Source: Chthoniobacteraceae bacterium
GTDB lineage: Bacteria > Verrucomicrobiota > Verrucomicrobiia > Chthoniobacterales > Chthoniobacteraceae
NCBI GenBank assembly: GCA_947449735.1
Contig: CANFTB010000043.1
Coordinates: forward strand, 1-38,468
Direction of reading: 5' to 3'
DNA length: 38,468 nt
In this document: positions 1 through 7,971 of the stretch, in pieces
Numbering within the stretch: position 1 is the stretch's first letter
Layout of the letters: every line of letters begins with the position of its first letter
Notes under the pieces: model-generated
Told to the model about the DNA's origin: nothing
The model's database searches: none
What the model saw: the letters and a program-made list of their open reading frames with translations, nothing else
Position numbers and translations under genes: made by a program

Positions 1-68
1 GTTGAGCACGTTGAGCACGTTGAGCACGTTGAGCACGTTGAGCACGTTGAGCACGTTGAGCACGTTGA
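1..68. repeat. 9-bp tandem repeat, about 7.5 copies
   Basis: The unit GTTGAGCAC is repeated perfectly seven times from base 1 to 63 and followed by a partial copy (GTTGA). It runs off the left window edge, so the array may be longer. The unit is a multiple of three and would encode a Ser-Thr-Leu repeat in one frame, but nothing after it resembles a gene, so I read it as a non-coding microsatellite-like array. Confidence 0.9.
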
Positions 69-153
69 AGAATCGTCTCAACCACCTGTTCCCTAGGGAT
101 CAAGGCACTTTCAAGTGCATTGGGCTGGCATTACCCCGAAAAAGACCACGTGC

Positions 154-169
154 GACAGGGTACCCTGTC
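154..169. other. Perfect 16-bp palindrome
   Basis: GACAGGGTACCCTGTC is a perfect inverted repeat with no spacer. It lies in the gene-free stretch between the tandem repeat and the terminator of the 34-residue protein gene. It could be a binding site for a dimeric regulator or a cruciform/hairpin. No adjacent start codon ties it to a gene. The rest of bases 70-216 shows nothing I can name. Confidence 0.5.
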
Positions 170-216
170 TTGTGTCATCGGTTCTGGCCCCGATTGCCAG
201 CGATCCAACTGTAAAA

Positions 217-254
217 CGAAAAAAGGGCAAGCCCTGCGAAGGGTGCCCTTTTCC
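217..254 (-). terminator. Rho-independent terminator of the small basic protein gene
   Basis: On the minus strand the stem arms AAAAGGGCA and TGCCCTTTT, extended inward by an ACCC/GGGCT-like pairing, are followed by a T-rich run. It lies about 25 bases downstream of the stop codon at 279 and in the right orientation for that gene. Confidence 0.8.
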
Positions 255-278
255 TAAACTGACCTAAACAGAGCTGAA

Positions 279-383
279 CTATGCACCCGCTTTCGCGGCG
301 TCAGCAGCAGCGATGATCCGATCGTTCTTCTTGCGGCGTACCGCACGTTTTTTTGCGTTATCTTTTCCTTTGTTGTGTCCCAT
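279..383 (-). CDS. 34-residue Lys/Arg-rich conserved-looking small protein
   Basis: A short minus-strand frame starts with ATG at 383 and encodes 34 residues: it begins MGHNKGKDNAKKRAVRRKKN and ends in an alanine-rich tail. About a third of the residues are Lys or Arg, concentrated at positions 5-21, and an amphipathic helix is likely. A well-formed terminator directly downstream supports a real transcript. The composition resembles very small nucleic-acid-binding or ribosome-associated proteins, but I recognise no named family and assign no function. No Shine-Dalgarno sequence is obvious upstream. A non-coding RNA whose frame is open by chance is the alternative, but the composition and the terminator favour a protein. 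Confidence 0.65.
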   Translation of the reverse strand: MGHNKGKDNAKKRAVRRKKNDRIIAAADAAKAGA

Positions 384-524
384 AGGGTGACCATACGACA
401 CTCAAGTGCGTTCTCTGCCAAGCTGATTCAACGTCGGTCACTTCAAATGAGATTCAACCGAAAGGGGCTTAACCTTTCAAAAGCCTGACTAGACGCATTT
501 TAACAACACCAACCGGATCCTCTA

Positions 525-1205
525 CTATTCTTCGGGCGTCCACTCGCACCAGCGGAGAATATGCTGCCTCAAAAGCGTCTGCGCCTCAGCACCATTCCTC
601 CGCTCCAACGCATCCACAATCCGGCTGTGATCAGCGGTGGAACTCTTGGACTCGGCCAGACTGGTCGCCTTCACATATTTTCTGAAACCATTCACGAGAA
701 TTGACTCAAAGGGCCAGCGCAAGTTGTTCCAAACGGCAAGCAGCCATTGATGCCCAGAAGCCTTGCAAAGCGTTTGATGAAACTCCACATCGAGCAAGGC
801 CAACTCCTCCGGAGTCGATGCCTCTTCAAAAGCAGCAATGTTCATACGCAGATTCTCGACATCAGCAGCGGTCCGAGCTTCGGCCGCAAGACGGACGGCA
901 AGTCCCTCAAGCTCCAGCCGAACAGACCACACCTGCTGATGATCTTCTTCCGTAAAACCTCGCACGATGGAACGTCCACGGGCATCGCTAAAAACCAGTC
1001 CATCCCGCTCAATCTGCATGATCGCCTCTCGCACTGGAACGCGACTCACGCCGAGAGACTGCGCATACTGAGCCTCAGAGATCGCGCCTCCCGCCGGACA
1101 CTCCCCATTTACAATCCTCCGACGCAACTCCGCCAGAACCTGATCCGAAACGCTGTGCCTGACGATGAACTGCGACGCCGCGTTACGTTGATTCAGTGCA
1201 GACAT
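525..1205 (-). CDS. GntR-family transcriptional regulator, FCD (FadR) subfamily
   Basis: The protein has 226 residues, the normal size for the family. A winged helix-turn-helix spans about residues 17-82, with the recognition-helix signature SRVPVREAI at 54-62. A C-terminal all-helical FCD ligand domain spans about 90-218. The residues expected to bind a metal and an acidic ligand are present: Asp139, His143, His193 and His215. FCD regulators usually sense sugar acids or other small carboxylates and repress catabolic genes. Here no catabolic gene is directly adjacent: the neighbours are an IS remnant upstream and the small basic protein gene downstream, so the target is unknown. The ATG at 1205 is the natural start; a weak AGGA lies some nine bases upstream. 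Confidence 0.93.
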   Translation of the reverse strand: MSALNQRNAASQFIVRHSVSDQVLAELRRRIVNGECPAGGAISEAQYAQSLGVSRVPVREAIMQIERDGLVFSDARGRSIVRGFTEEDHQQVWSVRLELEGLAVRLAAEARTAADVENLRMNIAAFEEASTPEELALLDVEFHQTLCKASGHQWLLAVWNNLRWPFESILVNGFRKYVKATSLAESKSSTADHSRIVDALERRNGAEAQTLLRQHILRWCEWTPEE

Positions 1206-1400
1206 TTACCGCATCCTAACGTCCAGCGACATTGGGTCAAGTCAGCCATTTCAGCGTCTGCAATTCCCTCAACCAACCGGGATAAAAACAGCCCTGCATC
1301 ACGACAAGACCGCATCGCCCTCAGCGTTACGATACAGCCTAGGACAAGCAAAACCGCACCGAGTTTGGCCTGAAAAGGTCAGCCGCAGCCGGATTGAGTC

Positions 1401-1616
1401 AGCGCGACTTAGCCGAATATACTGGAGCGCTTTTTAGGGGATCTGACCGGCCTTCGCCAGCGGCGGGGCATTTTTCGCAGTCTGGGCGAGTTGATCGAGA
1501 CGGTCATAGACTCCTTCCTCCGGTACAATGCGGCTCCAACACCGTCTGTGTGGAAGGCAGCGGCCTCCGATATTGTCGCGAAAGTAAAGAGTGCAAGACG
1601 GCAGCTTGATACCCCG
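1401..1616 (+). pseudogene. IS630-family transposase, C-terminal remnant
   Basis: The frame encodes LERFLGDLT, a short basic stretch, RRGIFRSLGELIE, SFLRYNAAPTPSVWKA and DIVAKVKSARRQLD. That order matches the C-terminal end of IS630-type DDE transposases (VERFF.DLT, RRG.FRS, HN..PKPFVWTA, DIL.KV.RA). An in-frame TAG at 1410 stands where the family usually has Trp (TGG). No N-terminal or catalytic DD region is present upstream and I found no terminal inverted repeats. It is therefore a 5'-truncated, inactive relic. Bases 1206-1400 upstream hold no other recognisable feature besides room for the gntR promoter. Confidence 0.72.
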
Positions 1617-1632
1617 AACCAATTGCAGATCA

Positions 1633-2496
1633 TTACACTAACGACTGCCCCTCAGCGCCCGCTGTCCAAGTACTGGGCCTCATGCTGTACAAAATCACCG
1701 CGGTTGCCGCGTTCACCGAAAGTGAGTCAATCGCCTCACTCATAGGAATCTTCACGAGACAGTCGAGTTCAGCCCGCGTCTCCGCGGAAAGCCCCTGCCC
1801 TTCATTGCCAACAAACAGCGCCATCCGTTGCGCTCCAAAATCCGCGGAGGGCAACTCGACGGCCGCCTCCGTAGCGGCGCCCACCATCCGCACTCCCCGC
1901 GAACGCAAATACGCGCAAGCTTGGCCCCTATCTTTCACACGGAACACCGGGAGACGAAACACACTCCCCATCGAGGTGCGGGCCGCCCGCGGGTGAAACG
2001 GGTCCGTCCCCCCGATCGCAACCAAAGCGCCCACCCCGAGCGCGTGGGCAGTGCGCATCAATGCCCCCACATTGCCCGGATCCATCATCTCCTCGAGAAC
2101 CAGCATCCGGAGCCTCCGGCCCTCGCCTTCAGACGAATCCAACCACGTGCACAGCTCGTCCTCTCCCCTCACGGGCATTCGAACCAGCGCATGAATTGCC
2201 CCAAGAGATCGTCCCTCCCCCAGCCTTTCCACGACCGCATCCGGCACGCAAACCACCGGGCCGTACAAGCGCTCATACATCTCGATTATTTTGGCCATCC
2301 GCGGTGAGGAATCCCGGCGCTCCGCCTCCCCAACCACCACATGCTCTATCTGCGCCCCCGCAGAAATCGCACGCTCCACCAGACGAAAGCCTTCAACCGC
2401 AAAAGCCCCCAAAAACCTCCGCCCATCCGAAGACAACGCAGACTCAAGCCTCGCAACGACATTTTGCCAGGATGGAGGAGAGGAAGGGATCGTCAT
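1633..2496 (-). CDS. TrmH/SpoU-family RNA 2'-O-methyltransferase
   Basis: The protein has about 287 residues with the two-part SpoU layout: an N-terminal substrate-binding domain carrying the FLGAFAVEGFRLV motif, then a knotted SPOUT methyltransferase domain. The three SpoU motifs are all visible: EEMMDPGNVGALMRTA, FVGNEGQGLS, and IPMSEAIDSLSVNAATAV near the C-terminus. It would use S-adenosylmethionine to methylate a ribose in rRNA or tRNA; the exact target cannot be read from sequence. I prefer the ATG at 2496. A TTG at 2511 is open in frame but lies in the loop of a hairpin just upstream. The gene is on the same strand as the esterase behind it, 84-100 bases away. Confidence 0.92.
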   Translation of the reverse strand: MTIPSSPPSWQNVVARLESALSSDGRRFLGAFAVEGFRLVERAISAGAQIEHVVVGEAERRDSSPRMAKIIEMYERLYGPVVCVPDAVVERLGEGRSLGAIHALVRMPVRGEDELCTWLDSSEGEGRRLRMLVLEEMMDPGNVGALMRTAHALGVGALVAIGGTDPFHPRAARTSMGSVFRLPVFRVKDRGQACAYLRSRGVRMVGAATEAAVELPSADFGAQRMALFVGNEGQGLSAETRAELDCLVKIPMSEAIDSLSVNAATAVILYSMRPSTWTAGAEGQSLV

Positions 2497-2499
2497 AAG

Positions 2500-2525
2500 T
2501 AGGGCGAACAAAATCGGGCGCCCTA
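2500..2525 (-). promoter_or_regulatory. Hairpin abutting the methyltransferase start codon
   Basis: On the minus strand TAGGGCG and CGCCCTA form a perfect 7-bp stem with a 12-base loop. The stem ends three bases before the ATG at 2496. Such a structure would overlap the ribosome landing site and could limit initiation. It has no T-run in the direction of transcription, so it is not an ordinary terminator. The functional reading is inference. Confidence 0.4.
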
Positions 2526-2594
2526 AAAACTACCCGTCTTTCATCCGCGACCAACATCGTTTTCAGGACTCCTCCGCAAAGCCCGCCACGCAAC

Positions 2595-3599
2595 TCAGAG
2601 GTGCTTCCGCAAAAACCCGGCAACCAGCGGGCGCAAATCCTCTCCGGCCGTGCGGAGTCCAAACCCATGCCCAGCATCAGGCACAACCTTGAAAACATGG
2701 GGCGCCCCGCGCTCGCGCATCACAGCCACAAAATCCTCAGAGAACAAAAATTCCACATCCGAGTCAGCCTCCCCGTGGAGCACGAGCACGGGAGGCGATG
2801 CCTTCGAACTGTGCTCCACCGGGGAGGCTAGAGCCAATGCCCGCGCATCGGTGCGGTCCGCTTCCTGCATCAAACTGTACGTCTCAAACTTCCGCACGTC
2901 CGGGATGCCGTAAAAGTCGACCACACACCGCACACTGTTGTCCTCCGCCAAAGCCCCGCCGTTTTGATTCAATTCGGCGCACGACGAGGAGAGCCCGCAA
3001 AGCAACGCCAGATGCCCGCCCGCAGACCCGCCGCAAACCGCAACCCGACCGGGATCAATGCGGATTACCGACGCAATCCTCTTCATCCAGCGGAGCGCAC
3101 TTTTACAGTCGTACAAGTTGTCCGGCCAGGCCCCGCGGATCTTGGAACCGCGCGGCGTCCCCCCCGCAAACTTCGTAAGGGTGTAATTCACACTCACGGC
3201 CGCGTACCCCTCATCCAACGCAAAAGTCGCAAACTCCACCATCCTTCCTCCGGCCTTGTCCCCACCAACCCAACCCCCGCCGTGGATCAGTAAGATGGCC
3301 GGGACAGGGCCACTCGCCGTCTCCGGCAAATACACGTCAGCGAGTTGATCTCCTCTGGACCCCGGATAATGCACGTCCTTGTAAAAACGGAACGCAGTTC
3401 CTTTTTCCGTCCTGTGCGACTCCACGTGCCCGAGTTCCACTCCACCAGAACCTCCATTACCAACAGCCGGAGGCGCTCCTCTGCCACCGACAACCAGCAT
3501 CACAAAACAGAGGACCGCCACCCATGAACGATCGAGCAACGCGGAACGCCTCCGAAAACCCGGCTTCAATGCACTTACAATGGAAGATGTCGTCGCCAT
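2595..3599 (-). CDS. Secreted or membrane-anchored alpha/beta hydrolase (esterase/lipase type)
   Basis: The 334-residue protein starts with a basic stretch and a hydrophobic segment (about residues 25-40), suggesting export or N-terminal anchoring. The fold is that of carboxylesterase/acetyl-xylan-esterase-like hydrolases: the oxyanion loop HGGGWVGGD at 106-114, the nucleophile elbow GGSAGG with Ser192, an acidic residue near 279-281 (HGEADSD) and His311 (DAGHGFG). It probably removes acyl groups from a carbohydrate or hydrolyses a small ester. Its start lies 6 bases after the stop of the LacI-type regulator, so the two are almost certainly cotranscribed. A weak AAGG stands six bases before the ATG, one of the few SD-like sequences here. 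Confidence 0.88.
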   Translation of the reverse strand: MATTSSIVSALKPGFRRRSALLDRSWVAVLCFVMLVVGGRGAPPAVGNGGSGGVELGHVESHRTEKGTAFRFYKDVHYPGSRGDQLADVYLPETASGPVPAILLIHGGGWVGGDKAGGRMVEFATFALDEGYAAVSVNYTLTKFAGGTPRGSKIRGAWPDNLYDCKSALRWMKRIASVIRIDPGRVAVCGGSAGGHLALLCGLSSSCAELNQNGGALAEDNSVRCVVDFYGIPDVRKFETYSLMQEADRTDARALALASPVEHSSKASPPVLVLHGEADSDVEFLFSEDFVAVMRERGAPHVFKVVPDAGHGFGLRTAGEDLRPLVAGFLRKHL

Positions 3600-3605
3600 A
3601 AAACC

Positions 3606-4643
3606 TTATTGAAACCGCACACTCGGTCCGTCCACCCATTCCGGTGGAATCATGATCTGTCGCGGCACCGCGGGAACGCCCCGCTCGTTCTGGGTAAGCT
3701 GCGCCACCACCATGTCGACCGCCGATGCCGCCAGATGGTCCCTGCGCTGATAGATGCCCGCCCACCCCCTCATCTCAGACGTCCAGTCATGCACTACGAA
3801 CCCGATGTCATCAGGAACGTCCAATGACATCCGTTTAAGCCACTTTGGAACGAACGTATCGAATGAAATCAAGGCGTCAGGCCGGTGCATCCTCATCCAT
3901 TCGCTGAAAGCACCGAAACCGCGGCCAAGATTATTGTGCGGCAGCATCAGCAACGGCACACGCTGCTCGACCGGCAGCCCTTGCTGAAAATGAAACAGCC
4001 CACCGCTGTAGCCGTTCTGAGAGCGGTCATCCACCCAGCGGTTGATGGCAAGCCCGATCCGCTTGTACCCGCGCCGCATCAACTCCCCGGCGGCAAGCTG
4101 CACTCCCAAAAACATGTTCCCCGCACACATGTGCAGCGCCGGCTCACGCATCACGTACCCGAAAGTCGCAGAGGCGAACTCCGAATAATCAATCCTGCTG
4201 CACGGAATTTGCGCGCTCTGGGGCGACACCAGCACCCCCTCGATGCCCCTCGCCCGCAATACCGTCTGCAACCGCTCCGGCGACAACCCGTCCCGCCCCA
4301 GCCAGAACTCGTCCGCGTCGTATCCAAACCCGCGAGCCCTCTGCCTGATGAACTCCAGCGGCACATACTGGTAACTCCGGTTTAAAAGGCCGTCCGCCGG
4401 CACAAACTCCCGGATCACTCCAAGCACCGACCTTACCCTCACCCGCTTCCGGCCGCGAACCATCGCCATCATCCGCGACAACTGCGGATCAACGTCGTAG
4501 CGCAGTTGTTTTGCCGCCTCGAGGACACGCTGCCGCGTCCCCTCCGCAACCCTGGGAGCGTTGCGCAAGGCCCGGGAAACCGTCATTAAAGACACCCCGG
4601 CTGTCCGGGCCACATCCTGTAAACGCGCATGTGAAGAAACCAC
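3606..4643 (-). CDS. LacI-family transcriptional regulator
   Basis: An N-terminal LacI helix-turn-helix (LQDVARTAGVSLMTVSRAL) is followed by the hinge-like region and a periplasmic-binding-protein-like sensor domain. Three in-frame GTG codons (4724, 4679, 4643) could start it. The last places the HTH about seven residues from the N-terminus and gives 345 residues, both normal for the family. The longer forms would overlap the start of the divergent sialidase-like gene at 4715. The position argues that this protein controls the 4715-12113 operon and also its own unit with the esterase. The inducer is unknown but is probably a sugar derived from the operon's substrate. Confidence 0.9.
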   Translation of the reverse strand: MVSSHARLQDVARTAGVSLMTVSRALRNAPRVAEGTRQRVLEAAKQLRYDVDPQLSRMMAMVRGRKRVRVRSVLGVIREFVPADGLLNRSYQYVPLEFIRQRARGFGYDADEFWLGRDGLSPERLQTVLRARGIEGVLVSPQSAQIPCSRIDYSEFASATFGYVMREPALHMCAGNMFLGVQLAAGELMRRGYKRIGLAINRWVDDRSQNGYSGGLFHFQQGLPVEQRVPLLMLPHNNLGRGFGAFSEWMRMHRPDALISFDTFVPKWLKRMSLDVPDDIGFVVHDWTSEMRGWAGIYQRRDHLAASAVDMVVAQLTQNERGVPAVPRQIMIPPEWVDGPSVRFQ

Positions 4644-4660
4644 TGCGTTAACATACCGCA
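4644..4660. promoter_or_regulatory. Candidate LacI-type operator
   Basis: The sequence reads TGCGGTATGTTAACGCA on the minus strand. The outer half-sites TGCG/CGCA are inverted, six of eight positions per half match, and a GTTAAC core lies to one side. It is in the interval between the divergent regulator and the sialidase operon, immediately upstream of the preferred GTG start. Size and symmetry are typical of LacI-family operators, but there is no second copy in the window to compare, so this is tentative. Confidence 0.3.
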
Positions 4661-4714
4661 ACTTTTGTCGCTGTTTCACGCCAAATCGGGCCGATTCAAT
4701 GGCAAGCTCGCCGA

Positions 4715-7003
4715 ATGCGACCACTCCTCCACCGCTGCGTTCTACTCGCGACTCTTACGGCGCAATTGCTGCCCCTGCCCACTTTCCATTCAGCGGCCGC
4801 ACGAGAACCTTCCACCCCAGAGACCAGCACGGAACCCTCCAACCTCTCGCGCACCTGGCAGGGCATTCCAGGCATCGAACGCACCCCGAAAGGCCGCATC
4901 TTCATTTCATGGTTCTCCGGAGGACGCCAGGAGCCCGCGGAGGAGAACACCGTTTTCCTGACATTCAGCGATGACGGAGCAAAAAGCCTCGCACCGCTCC
5001 GCCCAATGGCGGGCCCCCGCGCTGGATCCCGCTCCTATGATCCCACCCTCTGGATCGATCCAGAGGGCCGCCTGTGGTACATCTTCAACCGCAGCAACAG
5101 GGAAACCGCGGCGCACGGAGTGTACGCCCGCATCTGTGAACAGCCGGATGCAGAATCTCCTGCGTGGGGCCCGGAGTTCCGGGTCGGCTTCGACGAGGCT
5201 CCGTTCAGCTTTCGAATGAACAAGCCCACGGTGCTTTCGAACGGCGACTGGATCATGCCCGTCACCCACTCTAACTCACCCATCCGCGACTGGTTCGCCG
5301 GATCCAGGCAGCTCCAAGGCGCCGCCATTTCAAAGGACAAGGGCAAAACCTGGACGTTGAAGGGCGCCCTCAAAGCACCCGAGTGGGCGCTGGAAAACAT
5401 GATCGTTGAACTCAAAGACAGACGTCTCTGGATGCTCATTCGCACCGGAGGCGGCGTCCTCTGGCAAAGCCATTCCACAGACGGCGGATTCACTTGGAAC
5501 GAGGCTACCCCCAGCGATATCCCAAACCCTGGCTCCCGGTTTTTCATACGCCGCCTCGCCTCCGGTAATCTCCTCCTCATCAACCATTACAAGTTCACCG
5601 GCCGCAGCCATCTCACCGCCCGCCTGTCCACAGACGACGGTGCGTCTTGGAACGAAGGACTGCTGGTCGACGGCCGCGGCGGAGTCTCCTACCCGGACGC
5701 TATTCAAGATAAGGACGGCCTCATCTGGATGATCCAAGACCGGGACAGACAGGGCGATGGTGAAATCCTTCTCAGCACATTCCGGGAGGAAGACGTGGCC
5801 TCCGGAGCGGCGACCGCAAAGCACGTGATGCTCCGTAAATCAATCGACAGGCTCGGCTTTTCCAAAGGCTCCAACGAACCACTGAAGCTGCTCCCAGCCG
5901 ACTGGGATGCAAAAGCGGCGGCGGAGCGTGTTCTGGCCCGTCTCTTCTGCGTGACCGCTCCCGAGGTCAAAGGAGCCCACGACGCTGAAATGGCATTTGA
6001 TAAAAGCAGGGCGTACGTCGTCGCGGAGGTGAACGACATCCAAGCTGGGGAAAGCGCGGACTGGCCGCACATCTATTCCACCCTCTCAGTTGTGGACCTG
6101 AACACACTCAAACTGGAGAAGACTCTTCCGATCGCAAAAAGCGGGCAGGTTTTTGAAAACCACACCCTCGAGCCGGGAGCCTGCTTTGTCCCGCGCATCC
6201 TAAAAATCGATGCCAAGAACCTCCGCTGTTACTTCGCGAGCGAGTCGCCCCGAAACCGGGAGGCACAAACATGGTACACAGACTTCAATCTTGAGAGCGG
6301 CTCCTTTGAAAACCGCATCCACCGCGCCAAGCTCAAAACATCCGCGGGGATCTTCGACATGCAGCCCCGTTACCTGCATGAAGACGCCGCTCGGCAGGGA
6401 TTCACCAAACCACCGAAAGATTTCGGCCTCTACATCTTCGACTCCTTTAAAACTTTCAAAGGCAAAACCTACGTGGCCCTGAACAACTACCCTGGCGCTC
6501 AAAACGCCCTGGCGGAACTCAACAAATCAAACGACACGTTCGAAGTGATCGGCCACTTCAACGACCCGTCAGACCTCAATCTGACGGAGTCCGCCATCAA
6601 CAAACTTCCAGACGGACGCTGGATTGCCATCTGCCGGCAGGAGTCCGGGAACCGCAATTACACCTTCACCACAAGCACGGACGGAAAAACCTGGACCTCG
6701 GGTTTTCACACGGACTTCGTACCCTCGGGATCGGCATCCAAGCCGACCTTTGATCGCTTTAACAACGTCTACTATCTGGGATGGCAGGACAGGACTACGA
6801 TCAACGGCGTCTCCCGGTCGGTCTTCAACATCGACGTCTCAAGTGACTGCATCCGATGGGAAAGAAAGTACCGGTTCGAAACGGAGAAGTCGTTCCAATA
6901 TCCGACCTTCCGGGCTCACAACGGAAGTATTTGGCTGTGTGTGACGCAGGGCGACAGCGACAAAAGCCGGAAAGAAAGAATCATGTTCGGCCGCCTCGAA
7001 TAA
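4715..7003 (+). CDS. Secreted two-propeller sialidase-like (BNR) protein
   Basis: The 762-residue protein begins with a signal peptide (about 1-29). The N-terminal half (about 45-360) is a BNR sialidase-like beta-propeller with Asp boxes SKDKGKTW (206-213), STDGGFTW (254-261) and STDDGASW (305-312). It also has an IERTPKGR motif at 54-61 of the type that supplies an arginine of the sialidase triad, and RFFIRRLASGNLLL at 275-288. A second, more divergent propeller follows to the C-terminus with the box STDGKTW. It should act in the periplasm or outside the cell on a glycan. Many BNR proteins of this kind are not true sialidases, so the substrate is open. It is the first gene of a five-gene operon, with the next start 14 bases on. 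Confidence 0.85.
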   Translation: MRPLLHRCVLLATLTAQLLPLPTFHSAAAREPSTPETSTEPSNLSRTWQGIPGIERTPKGRIFISWFSGGRQEPAEENTVFLTFSDDGAKSLAPLRPMAGPRAGSRSYDPTLWIDPEGRLWYIFNRSNRETAAHGVYARICEQPDAESPAWGPEFRVGFDEAPFSFRMNKPTVLSNGDWIMPVTHSNSPIRDWFAGSRQLQGAAISKDKGKTWTLKGALKAPEWALENMIVELKDRRLWMLIRTGGGVLWQSHSTDGGFTWNEATPSDIPNPGSRFFIRRLASGNLLLINHYKFTGRSHLTARLSTDDGASWNEGLLVDGRGGVSYPDAIQDKDGLIWMIQDRDRQGDGEILLSTFREEDVASGAATAKHVMLRKSIDRLGFSKGSNEPLKLLPADWDAKAAAERVLARLFCVTAPEVKGAHDAEMAFDKSRAYVVAEVNDIQAGESADWPHIYSTLSVVDLNTLKLEKTLPIAKSGQVFENHTLEPGACFVPRILKIDAKNLRCYFASESPRNREAQTWYTDFNLESGSFENRIHRAKLKTSAGIFDMQPRYLHEDAARQGFTKPPKDFGLYIFDSFKTFKGKTYVALNNYPGAQNALAELNKSNDTFEVIGHFNDPSDLNLTESAINKLPDGRWIAICRQESGNRNYTFTTSTDGKTWTSGFHTDFVPSGSASKPTFDRFNNVYYLGWQDRTTINGVSRSVFNIDVSSDCIRWERKYRFETEKSFQYPTFRAHNGSIWLCVTQGDSDKSRKERIMFGRLE

Positions 7004-7017
7004 CAAAGTCCCAGCAC

Positions 7018-7971
7018 ATGCACCTCCTTCTCAAAACAATTACCGGTTTTTATCCCGTGTGGCTCATCGGGTGCGCCGCGCTAGCACTTGGCAGGCCTTC
7101 CCTCTTTTTATGGTTTAACGGCCCGTGGATCACCTTTGCCCTGGGAACGGTAATGCTGGGCATGGGACTCACCCTGACGCCCGCCGACTTCCGGCGACTG
7201 CTTCAGGCGCCAGGCGCCCTCACCCTGGGGTTTCTGGCTCACTACACCATCATGCCCCTCACCGGCTGGCTCATCGGCAAGGCCCTACATCTGGAACCAG
7301 GAATGGCGGTTGGGCTTATCCTGGTTGCCAGCTGCCCCTCCGGAACCGCATCCAACGTGGTTAGCTATCTCGCCAGGGTAGACGTAGCTCTGGCGGTCTC
7401 GGTCACCACGACATCCACGCTCTTCGCCTTCGTGATGACCCCACTTTGGTGCAAGCTCCTCGCAGGCCACACCGTGCCCGTCGACGCATTAGGGCTGTGC
7501 GTCTCCACACTGAAGGCAGTCGTCGCGCCAGTTCTCATCGGCGTCGTCTGCAACTGGAAATTCCCGGGTGTCGTCGTGCGCATCTCACGCTTCGGCCCAG
7601 CGGTTTCAGTCATTGCAGTCGTCCTGATCACTGCTGGAATCGTCTCTCAAAACGCCGGCGCGGTTCTAGACAACTTCGGCAAACTCGCCCTTGCCGCTCT
7701 CCTGTTGCACGCCATCGGGTTCGTCCTTGGCTACGCAGTGGCAAGGTTTCTCAAATACCCCGTTATCACCGCCCGAACGGTTTCTATCGAAGTCGGCATG
7801 CAGAACGGCGGAATGGCGGCTATGCTTGCAAAGAAGAACTTTCCCATGGAACCGCTGGCTGCCGTTCCGGCCGTCTTTAGCGGCGTCATTCAAAACCTGT
7901 TAGGCAGCATCATCGCGGCGCGCTGGGGGCGGAGTCCGGCGCCTCAAGAGGACGGAAAATCACCCGCATGA
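7018..7971 (+). CDS. BASS-family (bile acid:sodium symporter-like) transporter
   Basis: The ATG at 7018 gives 317 residues with about ten hydrophobic segments, the normal size for the family; the frame is open further upstream but runs into the preceding gene. Family motifs include the VASCPSGTASNVVSYLARVD region, which corresponds to the sodium/substrate-binding crossover helix, and the C-terminal EVGMQNGGMAAML. Relatives carry bile acids, pantothenate or ketopantoate, pyruvate and other organic anions with sodium. Its stop overlaps the start of the next gene by four bases (ATGA). With an aldolase and a kinase downstream, an acidic sugar or a 2-keto acid is the likely cargo. No sialic-acid TRAP or SiaT transporter is present. 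Confidence 0.9.
   Translation: MHLLLKTITGFYPVWLIGCAALALGRPSLFLWFNGPWITFALGTVMLGMGLTLTPADFRRLLQAPGALTLGFLAHYTIMPLTGWLIGKALHLEPGMAVGLILVASCPSGTASNVVSYLARVDVALAVSVTTTSTLFAFVMTPLWCKLLAGHTVPVDALGLCVSTLKAVVAPVLIGVVCNWKFPGVVVRISRFGPAVSVIAVVLITAGIVSQNAGAVLDNFGKLALAALLLHAIGFVLGYAVARFLKYPVITARTVSIEVGMQNGGMAAMLAKKNFPMEPLAAVPAVFSGVIQNLLGSIIAARWGRSPAPQEDGKSPA

Noticed and set aside
1..68. CRISPR array
   Set aside because: The unit is 9 bp without spacers and no cas genes are present.
2..214. 70-residue frame beginning with a Ser-Thr-Leu repeat
   Set aside because: It only translates the 9-bp tandem array; what follows has no protein-like composition, and no family is recognisable.
747..1373. 208-residue plus-strand frame opposite gntR
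   Set aside because: It is the antisense shadow of the well-supported GntR regulator, and no motif is visible in it.
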